DNA of 58,208 nucleotides, taken from assembly GCA_039111535.1 (NCBI GenBank), contig JBCCIM010000016.1:1-58208 (forward strand). Direction: 5' to 3'. The stretch comes from Bacteroidota bacterium. Its GTDB lineage: Bacteria; Bacteroidota; Rhodothermia; Rhodothermales; JAHQVL01. The translations under genes were made by a program, and so were the position numbers. Each line of letters begins with the position of its first letter. Position 1 is the stretch's first letter. The notes below the pieces were generated by a model. It was not told where the DNA came from. It saw only the letters and a program-made list of their open reading frames with translations, and did not search any database. Of the stretch, positions 17,196 through 26,025 are shown piece by piece.

Positions 17196-18142
17196 AACGT
17201 ACCTATCTCATCTAACAATGCCTGTTCAGCAGCTGTACGGGCTTCACCTTTAAGCAACAGCTCGCCTAAATATCGCGTGGCATAAAGCCCCAACACGGAA
17301 TCACTGCGTTTGGTATGCTCATCAAGCGTTTCTACAAGCACAGCGTCGTATGGCGTCGTAGGTAGATCAATCCCCCGTGGTCCGTGCGGCCCTGGAGATG
17401 CCGGTTCTGGATAACTACGCGCTGGCTCAAACTGTTTGTCACCAAAATGGCACCCGACACACCGCGTGGGTACGGCCAGCGGACGAGGCTCTGTTGCCGT
17501 TGCCGTCATAAGCATACCGGCTGCATCGTATACAAAGTAATCCCACATGCCGTCAGCTCGCTTTTTCATTACCGTCGTTTCCACCACCCTTTCATCGGCA
17601 ACATGGTCACCCACAATGACGGTCCCTTCCGGATAGATGATGCGCCGGTTCTGCGCGGCATACTGTGCCAGCGCCGCAGCAACCTTCTCTCGTTCTATAT
17701 AGATTTGCCGGCGGGCTGTTGTCATCACACCATCTACAGGCAACATCATCCATGCGCCCTCTCCTGATCGAAATAAATCCGGCGAAATCAGAGCTTCCAG
17801 TGTAGCAGGCGCTGATCGCGCACTGTAATAGGTTTGCTGAAGAAATGGCTCAAGTTCATCCCAATTCAATACGCCATCGGCAGCAGCGTCATCCAATTGT
17901 CCGCGGTATCCCTCATCCAGTAATGCCGGATTCAGGAAATATCCGTCCGTTTGCGCGACTATGAGGCCCGTTGCCATCGGATCGGCGGCATCCGGCGCTG
18001 CATATCCGCCAAAATAGAACTTGAGCAAGCGTTCCGGGCTTGACTTGCCCAGGTCTATGCGCACCAGATCTGTTTTATTGCCACAGCCCGCCAGTAACAC
18101 GAGCCCTGCCAGCAAGAGCATGCGTTTCATATACTCATTCAT
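17192..18142 (-). CDS. Lipoprotein with single CxxCH heme-c motif, hypothetical
   Basis: 316 residues. Lipobox LLAGC at the N-terminus. The first ATG is at 18142; the ATG at 18130 gives a tighter signal peptide and is equally plausible. One heme-binding motif, RCVGCH, lies at about residue 236; a methionine axial ligand is not obvious. Residues 40-130 carry an EF-hand-like DAAADGVLNWDELEPF. It is probably a periplasmic mono-heme protein in the cytochrome chain. It lies 44 bases downstream of the 7-heme TPR gene on the same strand, so the two are likely expressed together, facing the SCO/PCuAC genes. Confidence 0.75.
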   Translation of the reverse strand: MNEYMKRMLLLAGLVLLAGCGNKTDLVRIDLGKSSPERLLKFYFGGYAAPDAADPMATGLIVAQTDGYFLNPALLDEGYRGQLDDAAADGVLNWDELEPFLQQTYYSARSAPATLEALISPDLFRSGEGAWMMLPVDGVMTTARRQIYIEREKVAAALAQYAAQNRRIIYPEGTVIVGDHVADERVVETTVMKKRADGMWDYFVYDAAGMLMTATATEPRPLAVPTRCVGCHFGDKQFEPARSYPEPASPGPHGPRGIDLPTTPYDAVLVETLDEHTKRSDSVLGLYATRYLGELLLKGEARTAAEQALLDEIGTF

Positions 18143-18186
18143 TTATGCGCACTCATGGGCGATTCTTCTTGATTCGGATGGTCTGC

Positions 18187-20247
18187 CTACAGCGCCTCGA
18201 GCTCCCGAAGCAAAGCAAGTGCATTACGGTCTCCGGGCTGGACAGTAAGGAGCCGGCGCAGGGTGTCTTTTGCTTCTTCGATTCGCCCTTGCTGTCGGTA
18301 CACCAGGCTCAAGTTACCCAAGGCCGGTACATAAGCAGGATCAGCACGCAACGCCTGTTCAAATTTCCCAGCTGCCTCATCAAACGCGTTGATCATCAGA
18401 TGCACCGTGCCGGCGTTTGCCCAGGCTGTCGCCAGATCTGGATCCAACGCTGTAGCACGCTCAAACATCTCACTTGCTTCGTCCAGGCGCTGTGTTTGCA
18501 GATACACAAATCCAAGATTATTCCAGGCATCAGGCAGATGGATGGGATTGTCTGCGATCACCTCGCGCAAGGTCTGCTCAGCCGCATCCAATTGCTGCGC
18601 GTTTGAATAAGCGGAACCAAGCTTCATCTTGGCCTGCAAGAAGGCCGGGGCCAAAGACGCTGCATTGCTGAAAGCAGCAATTGCACCGGTATAGTCTTGC
18701 TGCATTTGCTTTACTTCCCCAAGCCAGAAAAAGAGCCTGGCATGATCAGGGTACACCTGAAGCGCAGCATCCAGCACTTGCTGCGCAGCGCGTAGAGAAT
18801 CTTGTTCAATGAGGGCCCGCGCCATAACCAGTCGGGCTTCAACATGGTCGGCTCCTGTAGCCAACCCCGAACGTACACGCTGCGTTATAATCGGTAGATA
18901 CCCCGGGTGACGGTGTTCAGTATCATAAAAGTTGAAATAGGCAATGGCTTGTTCAAGTTGGGCGTCTCCTGTGTTAGAAGCATCGTCCGATTCAAGCCGG
19001 ACCAATTCAAAAGGAGTCTCCTGCACGAGGCTTCTGTTGATGCTCTCAGGTGCCCGCGCTGGCGGCAGTGTACGACGGATCCAGTGATCCGTGAAAGTAA
19101 CATGCGGTATATCGCTAGTGCCGCTTTTCTGCAGATGACAGCTGACACAGTTGCCCGTCATAGCCTCTGCTTCGTCCGCCAGGTCATCGCGGCTGCAAAC
19201 CGCAACCTGTTCATCTTCTGCCGGCGTATGGCAACTGATACAGGCTGCATTGAAATAGTCTTCATCAAGCGTTGCGACGGGTTCGTGTGGGTTATGACAG
19301 GTGACACATGTCATTTCACTCTGCTCAAAACACGCGCTCCGTGCCAGGCGTTGTGCGTGTGAGGCAATGCCAAACGATTCAGGGTCCGCCAACTGCTCTT
19401 CAATCACGAATACGCTACGGTGCGCTGCGAGCAATTCTCCAGGCTGAAAGCTCCCCATCGCTTCGCCGGCATTCAGCACAGTTGTGCCGGTCAGATGGCA
19501 CTGCTGACAAACCGACAATTGCAGGTCTCTTGTAAGATGGGCGGGATTTACGATAGATTCGTCAACAGCTCCGTCATCAGGACCCAGGCCAGCCAGGCGC
19601 AATTCAACGTGTTCACTCCCCGGCCCGTGGCAACGCTCGCACGAAATGCCCAGCGGCACGTCTGTATAGTGGTTTTGCGAGAACGGACTGAATTCAGGCA
19701 ATCCATTGTGGCAGGTCATACACTCTTCGCCAATCGGCCGTTCAAAGCGAAAATTCTGTTGTTCGTACGCCGGACTCATGTCCCATTGCGCTTTGTCCAC
19801 GTACCAGGTCAGCGGCATCTGGGTGACGTGGCCCTGCACGTTCATCAGGTAGGAACGGGTGGCGTTGCCCGAACCAATTACCCATTCAGCAGCATGGATA
19901 CGTTCGTGGGTAATATTGCCGGCGGCATCTTTACGAAACTCTCGCTGGTACAGCGTATCGCCGCGCAACAGGGGTGCATAGTAGTAGTCAAAGCGGGCAT
20001 TGTACACTTCAGGCTGCCCGGAAAACGACTCGGGGGCAGTTGCAGGATCGAAGCGCGTGACAGACCGCCCCATGCCCGTCTCTATATAAGAGGTATAAAT
20101 ATCTTCATGACAACCGCCACATGCAGCGTTGCCAACATAGGTAGCCGGGGCTTCAGCTACGGTTGGAGCATCTGATTGCGACTTTGCACAACCAGCACCC
20201 ATCACCAGTAAAACACAACAGAAAAGGGAAGCAATTTGTTTGAACAT
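18187..20247 (-). CDS. Multiheme c-type cytochrome (7 CxxCH) with C-terminal TPR repeats
   Basis: 686 residues from the ATG at 20247, chosen for the lipoprotein-like signal MFKQIASLF..GAGC; a longer start would put 36 residues before it. Seven CxxCH heme sites occur in order: CGGCH, CMTCH, CERCH, CQQCH, CVTCH, CISCH, CVSCH, spread over residues ~40-380. From about residue 455 onward the protein is TPR helices, ending in VQPGDRNALALLRELEAL. Related two-part proteins are widespread in Rhodothermota, Planctomycetes and Acidobacteria; heme part for electron transfer or oxyanion reduction, TPR part for docking. Substrate unknown. Confidence 0.88.
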   Translation of the reverse strand: MFKQIASLFCCVLLVMGAGCAKSQSDAPTVAEAPATYVGNAACGGCHEDIYTSYIETGMGRSVTRFDPATAPESFSGQPEVYNARFDYYYAPLLRGDTLYQREFRKDAAGNITHERIHAAEWVIGSGNATRSYLMNVQGHVTQMPLTWYVDKAQWDMSPAYEQQNFRFERPIGEECMTCHNGLPEFSPFSQNHYTDVPLGISCERCHGPGSEHVELRLAGLGPDDGAVDESIVNPAHLTRDLQLSVCQQCHLTGTTVLNAGEAMGSFQPGELLAAHRSVFVIEEQLADPESFGIASHAQRLARSACFEQSEMTCVTCHNPHEPVATLDEDYFNAACISCHTPAEDEQVAVCSRDDLADEAEAMTGNCVSCHLQKSGTSDIPHVTFTDHWIRRTLPPARAPESINRSLVQETPFELVRLESDDASNTGDAQLEQAIAYFNFYDTEHRHPGYLPIITQRVRSGLATGADHVEARLVMARALIEQDSLRAAQQVLDAALQVYPDHARLFFWLGEVKQMQQDYTGAIAAFSNAASLAPAFLQAKMKLGSAYSNAQQLDAAEQTLREVIADNPIHLPDAWNNLGFVYLQTQRLDEASEMFERATALDPDLATAWANAGTVHLMINAFDEAAGKFEQALRADPAYVPALGNLSLVYRQQGRIEEAKDTLRRLLTVQPGDRNALALLRELEAL

Positions 20248-20277
20248 CGCATTTGATGTATGACGGGAATCGAATAA

Positions 20278-20347
20278 CGAATATCGAACAAGGAATATTG
20301 AATGTCGAAGGGTTTCTCCATTATTCATTATTCCTTGCCGATATTCG
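20278..20347. repeat. Imperfect inverted repeat, GAATATCGAAC family
   Basis: The left arm CGAATATCGAACAAGGAATA (20278-20297) is matched by TATTCCTTGCCGATATTCG (20329-20347), whose complement is CGAATATCGGCAAGGAATA. The 31-base middle also pairs partly. It lies in the upstream region of the cytochrome gene, past the end of msrB. A related element is at 40241-40276. Confidence 0.8.
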
Positions 20348-20389
20348 CGATTCAATGGTCAATCAGCAACGCCTGAATAGCGTCGTTGG

Positions 20390-20797
20390 TCATTCGTCTT
20401 CGCGTTTCTCAAAATTGAGGGCAGCTGAATTGATGCAGTAGCGCATCCCTGTTGGTTTTGGCCCATCGGGAAAAACGTGTCCAAGGTGCGCACCACACGA
20501 TGAACAAACCACTTCAGTTCTACGCATAAGCAGACTATAATCAGCCTCTTCACCTACATGCGCTGGATCAACAGGTTTGTAAAAACTTGGCCAGCCTGAC
20601 CCTGAATCGTACTTGGTTTCAGAATCAAACAGGGCTTCGCCACACGCGACACATTTGTACATGCCGTCGTCTTTCTTGTCCCAGTAACGCCCTGTAAATG
20701 CACGCTCAGTTCCTTTTTCCTGCGTGATCCGATACTCTTCCGGACTCAACTCAGCTCTCAACTGTGCGTCGCTTTTCTGAACTTTGCGCTGTGTCAT
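20390..20797 (-). CDS. msrB: Peptide-methionine (R)-S-oxide reductase MsrB
   Basis: 135 residues, full length for MsrB. Zinc-binding pairs CVAC and CSSC, the core GSGWPSF, HLGHVF, and catalytic RYCINSAAL are all present. It reduces the R-epimer of methionine sulfoxide in proteins or free methionine, using thioredoxin. No signal peptide, so cytosolic. It stands alone on the minus strand, with no MsrA nearby. The stop codon lies close to the GAATATCGAAC inverted repeat. Confidence 0.96.
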   Translation of the reverse strand: MTQRKVQKSDAQLRAELSPEEYRITQEKGTERAFTGRYWDKKDDGMYKCVACGEALFDSETKYDSGSGWPSFYKPVDPAHVGEEADYSLLMRRTEVVCSSCGAHLGHVFPDGPKPTGMRYCINSAALNFEKREDE

Positions 20798-20922
20798 ATG
20801 CTTTTACCCTAAATCTATGTAACCATGTGATCTTGCACGTCTGATGCGCCGGCTTTGTTCATCAATAAAACAACATGTTGATGGCGCCGTACATCACCTT
20901 GTTAGATGTATGTTAGCCCTCC

Positions 20923-22275
20923 TTGTTACACATGAAGACCACGTATCAGCCATCAGAAATCCCACAGCTTAAACAGCGTTTTCCGGGCGAGGTTTTGCTT
21001 CGCTTTCGCCGCAATCCCCTAACAGTGTTGGAGGAAATGGCCGGCATGGGAGACGTAAGTACTTTGCGCCTGCTGAACTTCCGTTTTTTCATGATCAACG
21101 ACCCGGTGTTGATCAAAGAAATACTGGTCACGCAACAAGATGCATTTATAAAAGGCCGGCCCGTCCAATTTCTTGGTTACCTGCTCGGCAAGGGGCTCCT
21201 CAACAGCGAAGGCGCTTTCCATCGCCAGCAGAGAAAACTTGTGCTCCCGGCTTTTCACCATCACAAAATCAAAGCGTACGCTGAGGCCATGGCAACATGC
21301 GCTGAGCGGATGAATCAAAACTGGCAATCCGGCACTGTCCTCAACATGGGCGAGGAAATGATGGCGCTCACGCTGGAAGTCGTAGGCCGCACCCTTTTTG
21401 GATCTGACGTATCCGGCGAGGCTGAAGAAATAGGCGAAGTTTTGTCTGAAGCCCAGGAAATGTTCAAAAACATCGCCAATCCGCTGGCAGAAATCATACT
21501 CAAATTCCCTTTTCCAGCAACAAAACGTATCGAGCGCATTGTTGCCCGCATGGATGCCACCATTTACAGACTGATTGAAGAACACAGAAGCGCGCCAGAG
21601 CGGTATACAGACTTACTCTCTATGCTGCTAGCTGCACAGGATGAAGAGACGGGCGAAGGCATGTCCGACGAACAGGTGCGGGACGAAGCCATGACGCTTT
21701 TTACCGCCGGCCACGAAACCACCGCCATTGCAATGATGTGGACCTGGTTTCTGCTATCACAAAATCCAAAGGCTGAGCAGAAACTGCACGCTGAACTGGA
21801 TCGCGTCCTCAACGGCCGCATACCCACCTTCGACGACTTGCCGGCGCTTCCTTATACAAGACAGGTATTTAGCGAATCGCTTCGCCTCTATCCCCCTGCC
21901 TGGGCCGTCACCCGCGAAGCTAAACGCGACCTCCACCTCGGCTCCTACTTCATCCCACAGGGTGCGGCGCTCGACTTTTGCCCTTTTATTCTCCACCGCG
22001 ACGCCCGCTTCTGGCCCGACCCGCTCCGCTTTGATCCCGACAGGTTTGCTCCAGACAAGAAAAAATCCATAGACAAGTTCACCTATTTGCCTTTCAGCCT
22101 CGGGGTTCGCGGGTGTGTTGGCGAGCAATTTGCATGGACAGAGGGCATTATCCTGCTGGCTACCATCGCCCAAAAGTGGCGTTTTGAGCTGTGCAGCGAC
22201 CCTAACCCAGAACTCCGACCCATAGTGACGTTACATCCCGCCAAGCCTGTAAAAATGCGGGTGCTCAAGCGCTAA
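20923..22275 (+). CDS. Cytochrome P450
   Basis: 450 residues. All P450 landmarks are present: oxygen-binding I-helix AGHETT, K-helix ESLR, and the heme-thiolate loop FSLGVRGCVG (FxxGxxxCxG). The protein is soluble with no membrane anchor. The N-terminal motif PGEVLLRFRRNPL and the overall layout resemble bacterial long-chain/CYP4-like monooxygenases, but the substrate cannot be assigned. Start at 20923 or the ATG three codons later. No ferredoxin or reductase gene is adjacent, so electrons must come from elsewhere. Confidence 0.93.
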   Translation: MLHMKTTYQPSEIPQLKQRFPGEVLLRFRRNPLTVLEEMAGMGDVSTLRLLNFRFFMINDPVLIKEILVTQQDAFIKGRPVQFLGYLLGKGLLNSEGAFHRQQRKLVLPAFHHHKIKAYAEAMATCAERMNQNWQSGTVLNMGEEMMALTLEVVGRTLFGSDVSGEAEEIGEVLSEAQEMFKNIANPLAEIILKFPFPATKRIERIVARMDATIYRLIEEHRSAPERYTDLLSMLLAAQDEETGEGMSDEQVRDEAMTLFTAGHETTAIAMMWTWFLLSQNPKAEQKLHAELDRVLNGRIPTFDDLPALPYTRQVFSESLRLYPPAWAVTREAKRDLHLGSYFIPQGAALDFCPFILHRDARFWPDPLRFDPDRFAPDKKKSIDKFTYLPFSLGVRGCVGEQFAWTEGIILLATIAQKWRFELCSDPNPELRPIVTLHPAKPVKMRVLKR

Positions 22276-22462
22276 CCAACAGGAAGGAAGTACGCCAGCG
22301 GTACATGGGCTGCCAGCAGGCGAAACAGTTTCACAGGTAGATGGTAGGCTTTTTCCGCCATTAACCAGGGCCGACTTATTGTTGCTGCTGCTACAGCTTG
22401 CGCAATTGCCCAGATGGCATAGCGACCCGCAACTTTCTCAATCAGTACACGATCGTTTTTCG

Positions 22463-24808
22463 ATGGTAGATATTCCGGCATTTCTGAGCAAAGAGCTCTC
22501 AATTCAACCCTGGCAAGTAAAAAACACACTTGATCTGTTCAACGAAGGTGGCACCATTCCCTTCGTGGCGCGCTACCGAAAGGAGCGTACCGGTGAACTC
22601 GATGAAATTGTGCTTCGCCGGCTGCACGATCGCTACAAGTATCTTACAGAGCTTACTGAACGCAAGACGGCAATCCTGAAGTCCATCGAAGAGCAGGGCA
22701 AGCTCACCGATGAACTCAAGGCTACCATCGAAGCCACAACGCAAAAGGCTGAGCTCGAAGACCTCTATCTGCCCTACAAACCCAAGCGCCGCACGCGTGC
22801 TACAACAGCACGGGAAAAAGGGCTCGAGCCGCTGGCAGAATGGATCAAAGGCGAAAACAAACCCGGACATCTCAGCCAATCCCTTGAAACGGCCGCTGCG
22901 CCGTATGTAGACGCAGAAAAAGGCATTGAATCAGCTGACGACGCGCTACAGGGTGCTGCAGACATTATTGCTGAAGAAATTGCAGAAAAAGCAGAGCACC
23001 GCACGTATATCCGCGACTACTTCTTTGCCCAGGGCAAGTTTGCTTCTCAAATTAAGAAAGAGCACGCGGAAGGCTCCACGCAATACGAGCTTTACCGTGA
23101 CTACAGCGTGCCCGTAAACAAAATTGCAGCGCACAACATGCTGGCGTTGCGCCGCGCTGAATCAGAGGGCATTCTGTTTTTTGATCTCGAATTCGACGAA
23201 AGCTATGTTGCCAACTATTTGCGCGGCAAAGAAATCCGCACCGATGACGAAACCCTCCGTGCATTCTACGAAACGCTGATTGAAGATGGATTTCGCCGAC
23301 TCATGCGCAACACGCTCATTGGCGAAATCAGGCTCCAGAAAAAAGAAGAAGCCGACCTCGAGTCAATCAAAACCTTTGCCGCCAACCTGCGAGAGTTGCT
23401 GCTCGCCAGCCCCGCCGGCCTCCGCCCCACGTTAGGCATTGACCCCGGCTTTCGCACAGGCTGCAAGGTGGCTGTGCTCGATAAAACGGGTAAGTATATC
23501 GATTATACGCCCATATTTCCTCATACAGGCGCAGGCAAGCGCGCAGCTGCTGAGAAGACCCTGCTTGAGCTTATCACCAAACACGATGTCGAATTGGTGG
23601 CTGTGGGCAATGGTACCGCCGGCAGAGAAACCGACAAGTTTGTATCCGACTGCCTCGCCAAGTTGGACAAAAAACCAATCAAAGTGCTTGTTAACGAGTC
23701 CGGGGCTTCCGTGTACTCAGCAAGCGAAGTAGCTATCGAAGAGTTTCCCAAGCTCGATATCACGGTCCGCGGCGCCATCAGTATTGGCCGGCGGTTGCAA
23801 GATCCCTTGGCCGAGCTCGTAAAAATTGACCCCAAGTCTATTGGCGTTGGGCAATACCAGCACGACGTAGACCAGACCCTGCTCCGCGAGAAGCTTGAGG
23901 AAACGGTAGAAAGCTGTGTAAACTTTGTTGGCGTGAACCTGAACACGGCATCCAAAGAGCTGCTCCGGTTTGCTTCTGGCATTTCGCCTACCCTCGCGAA
24001 AAACATAGTGGATTTCCGAAATGAAAACGGGCCCTACAAACAGCGCGCAGAATTGCTAAACGTCCCCCGATTCGGCCCCAAAGCTTACGAACAGGCTGCC
24101 GGCTTCCTTCGGATTACAGATGGTGCCAACCCGCTAGACAATACAGCGGTACACCCGGAACGCTACGCGGTAGTGGAGCGCATGGCCGGCGACATCGGCC
24201 TGCCGGCCGGCGACATCACAGGGTCAGCCGAAAAACTCAAGGAGGTCAAGCTTTCAAACTATGTCACAGACGACATCGGGCTACCAACTTTGAAAGACAT
24301 CATGGAAGAACTCAAAAAACCGGGCCGCGACCCCCGCTCTACTTTTGAGTATGCTTCCTTCCGGGAGGATGTGATGGAGATGAAAGACCTGAAAACAGGG
24401 ATGATTCTCGAAGGCGTGGTGACCAACGTGACCAAATTTGGGGCCTTTGTTGATATTGGCGTGCACCGCGATGGACTGGTCCACATCTCTCAGTTGGCCG
24501 ATAAGTTTGTGAGCGATCCGACTGAAGTGGTTAAGGTTGGCCAGGTAGTGAAAGTGCGGGTAACTGAGATCAATGAGAAACTAAAACGTATTGGGTTGTC
24601 GATGCGGCTGGAAGACAAGCCGGCTGGCGGTAAACCCAAAAGCAAGCGTCCGAAAGGCGGCCCCAACAAGGGCAACCAGAACAAAGGCAATCAGTCAAAA
24701 GGCAATCAGTCAAAAGGCAATCGGTCAAAAGGCAATCAGCGAAGAGAGCGTCCCAAAAAGAAAGAAGCAACAATCGAAGACCTGATGCGGAAATTCAACA
24801 CCCGCTAA
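22463..24808 (+). CDS. tex: Tex-family RNA-binding transcription accessory protein
   Basis: 781 residues from the ATG at 22463 (MVDIPAFLSKELSI..); an earlier in-frame start adds 28 unrelated residues. Domain order matches Tex: N-terminal helical domain (GGTIPFVARYRKERTGELDE), YqgF-like nuclease fold (TLGIDPGFRTGCKVAVLD), helix-hairpin-helix (LNTASKELL), and a C-terminal S1 domain (GMILEGVVTNVTKFGAFVDIG). Tex contacts RNA and the transcription machinery. The S1 domain is followed by an unusual ~50-residue basic tail rich in Lys/Gly/Asn and encoded by a 15-bp tandem repeat, ending TIEDLMRKFNTR. Confidence 0.95.
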   Translation: MVDIPAFLSKELSIQPWQVKNTLDLFNEGGTIPFVARYRKERTGELDEIVLRRLHDRYKYLTELTERKTAILKSIEEQGKLTDELKATIEATTQKAELEDLYLPYKPKRRTRATTAREKGLEPLAEWIKGENKPGHLSQSLETAAAPYVDAEKGIESADDALQGAADIIAEEIAEKAEHRTYIRDYFFAQGKFASQIKKEHAEGSTQYELYRDYSVPVNKIAAHNMLALRRAESEGILFFDLEFDESYVANYLRGKEIRTDDETLRAFYETLIEDGFRRLMRNTLIGEIRLQKKEEADLESIKTFAANLRELLLASPAGLRPTLGIDPGFRTGCKVAVLDKTGKYIDYTPIFPHTGAGKRAAAEKTLLELITKHDVELVAVGNGTAGRETDKFVSDCLAKLDKKPIKVLVNESGASVYSASEVAIEEFPKLDITVRGAISIGRRLQDPLAELVKIDPKSIGVGQYQHDVDQTLLREKLEETVESCVNFVGVNLNTASKELLRFASGISPTLAKNIVDFRNENGPYKQRAELLNVPRFGPKAYEQAAGFLRITDGANPLDNTAVHPERYAVVERMAGDIGLPAGDITGSAEKLKEVKLSNYVTDDIGLPTLKDIMEELKKPGRDPRSTFEYASFREDVMEMKDLKTGMILEGVVTNVTKFGAFVDIGVHRDGLVHISQLADKFVSDPTEVVKVGQVVKVRVTEINEKLKRIGLSMRLEDKPAGGKPKSKRPKGGPNKGNQNKGNQSKGNQSKGNRSKGNQRRERPKKKEATIEDLMRKFNTR
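24668..24742 (+). repeat. Five 15-bp in-frame tandem repeats in the tex tail
   Basis: Units start at 24668, 24683, 24698, 24713 and 24728. The consensus is AAAGGCAATCAGTCA, translated K-G-N-Q-S; units 2 and 3 are identical. As the unit is a multiple of three, gain or loss of copies would change tail length without a frameshift. Confidence 0.9.
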
Positions 24809-24815
24809 CGCGGGT
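24800..24815 (+). terminator. Short hairpin over the tex stop codon
   Basis: ACCCGC-TAAC-GCGGGT spans the TAA stop of tex and is followed by GGGTTT. The stem is only 6 bp and the T tract is weak, so termination is uncertain. Confidence 0.4.
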
Positions 24816-24821
24816 GGGTTT

Positions 24822-24841
24822 AAGGTTGCAGGTTAAAGGTT
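24822..24841. repeat. GGTTAAAGGTT-type intergenic repeat, copy A
   Basis: AAGGTTGCAGGTTAAAGGTT lies in the 37-base gap between the convergent tex and mgsA genes. Related copies are at 46785-46862 and 58101-58130. Confidence 0.6.
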
Positions 24842-24845
24842 CTTG

Positions 24846-25298
24846 CTATTCGGCGGGTATGGGGCGCTTGAGGTAGTTGTCGAAGTCGGGTAATTTGCGC
24901 TCGTAGGAGCGCCCCATTAGCGGAGAGGTGATTAGAAAATCTGCTGATGAGCGGTTGCAGGCAATGGGAATATTCCAAACGGCAGCAATCCTTAGTAGTG
25001 CCTTCACGTCAGGATCGTGCGGCATCGGTTGCAGGGGGTCCCAGAAGAAGATCATCACGTCAATCTCCCCTTCTGCAATTTTTGCACCCAGCTGCTGATC
25101 TCCTCCAAGCGGTCCACTTTTCAGTTTGATAACGGGTTTTCGCAGGCGCTCCTCCACCAACTTACCTGTTGTGCCCGTTGCGTAGAGCACATGTGGATTC
25201 AGCGCATCACTGTTGTAGTCTACCCAATCGAGGAGTTGCTGCTTCATGTGGTCATGGGCAACAAGTGCAATGCGTTTCTGGCTTGAAAATACGGACAT
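24846..25298 (-). CDS. mgsA: Methylglyoxal synthase
   Basis: 150 residues, full length. It converts dihydroxyacetone phosphate to methylglyoxal and phosphate, a bypass of lower glycolysis. Family strings are intact: ALVAHDHMK (substrate pocket), ATGTTG (phosphate-binding loop), [12 protein letters not shown] with catalytic Asp, [14 protein letters not shown], and [16 protein letters not shown]. Cytosolic, standing alone on the minus strand. No glyoxalase I/II gene is next to it. Confidence 0.97.
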   Translation of the reverse strand: MSVFSSQKRIALVAHDHMKQQLLDWVDYNSDALNPHVLYATGTTGKLVEERLRKPVIKLKSGPLGGDQQLGAKIAEGEIDVMIFFWDPLQPMPHDPDVKALLRIAAVWNIPIACNRSSADFLITSPLMGRSYERKLPDFDNYLKRPIPAE

Positions 25299-25535
25299 GG
25301 ATGATTCTCCGGGTTTGAAAGCTGTGCAAGGCGCGTACTTGTGATATCGGTATACGTTTCAACAAGATCTGTTGAACGGCTTCCTGGCAAAATAAAGCCA
25401 GACAACACCGTCAGATGACCAGTTTTTTTATGCAATAATTTGGAATGCGGTGATTTTCATCTTACATTCTACTGCACATACCGTACTACACATACAATAC
25501 GCTACATAAAGTAGCACTGACACATCAGCTTTTTT

Positions 25536-25922
25536 ATGAGAAAAAAGCCTTCATTGGCTCCGCTGGGAGAATCAGAACTCGAACTGCTGCAACTGGTCTG
25601 GGAAACAGGGCCGGCAACCGTCTCGGAAATACACGATCGTATTTTGCCCACGCGCAAAATCGCGTATACAACCGTTATGAGCGCGCTGCGCAAGCTGGCA
25701 GACAAAGGATATTTGCAATTCAAGCAGGAGGGCAACGCGTACGTGTACAGTACAGCACGGCCGCCGCAGGAAGTCAAACACAATTTGCTTTCGAGCATTT
25801 TGAAGAAAGTGTTTCTGGGCTCCCCAGTCGAACTCGTCGAATCCCTGGTCAAACACGAAAGCCTCTCCCCGGCCGAGCTTGACGCAATCAAACAGCTTAT
25901 CGAAAAACTGGACAACAAATGA
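25536..25922 (+). CDS. BlaI/MecI/CopY-family transcriptional repressor
   Basis: 128 residues. The winged helix-turn-helix fills the first ~80 residues (LGESELELLQLVWETGPATVSE ... YTTVMSALRKLADKGYL), followed by a C-terminal helix pair for dimerisation and protease control. BlaI repressors are cleaved or inactivated through an adjacent M56 membrane protease when the sensor is triggered. It lies about 100 bases before the M56 gene on the same strand, the classical blaI-blaR1 order. Confidence 0.93.
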   Translation: MRKKPSLAPLGESELELLQLVWETGPATVSEIHDRILPTRKIAYTTVMSALRKLADKGYLQFKQEGNAYVYSTARPPQEVKHNLLSSILKKVFLGSPVELVESLVKHESLSPAELDAIKQLIEKLDNK

Positions 25923-26025
25923 GGATTGTCGATTTGCCAATGCCGATTGATGTTCTTAATCCCAGGTATCTAAACGACGATAGCGGCAACGGAGAAACGA
26001 AATCCCGAAGAACCTAAACAGATTT

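Noticed and set aside
22272-22529. 85-codon minus-strand frame between P450 and tex
   Set aside because: It overlaps the start of tex, and its composition gives no family signature; likely chance.
24668-24742. Regular 15-bp repeats considered as a CRISPR array
   Set aside because: No spacers; the units are contiguous and in frame within tex.
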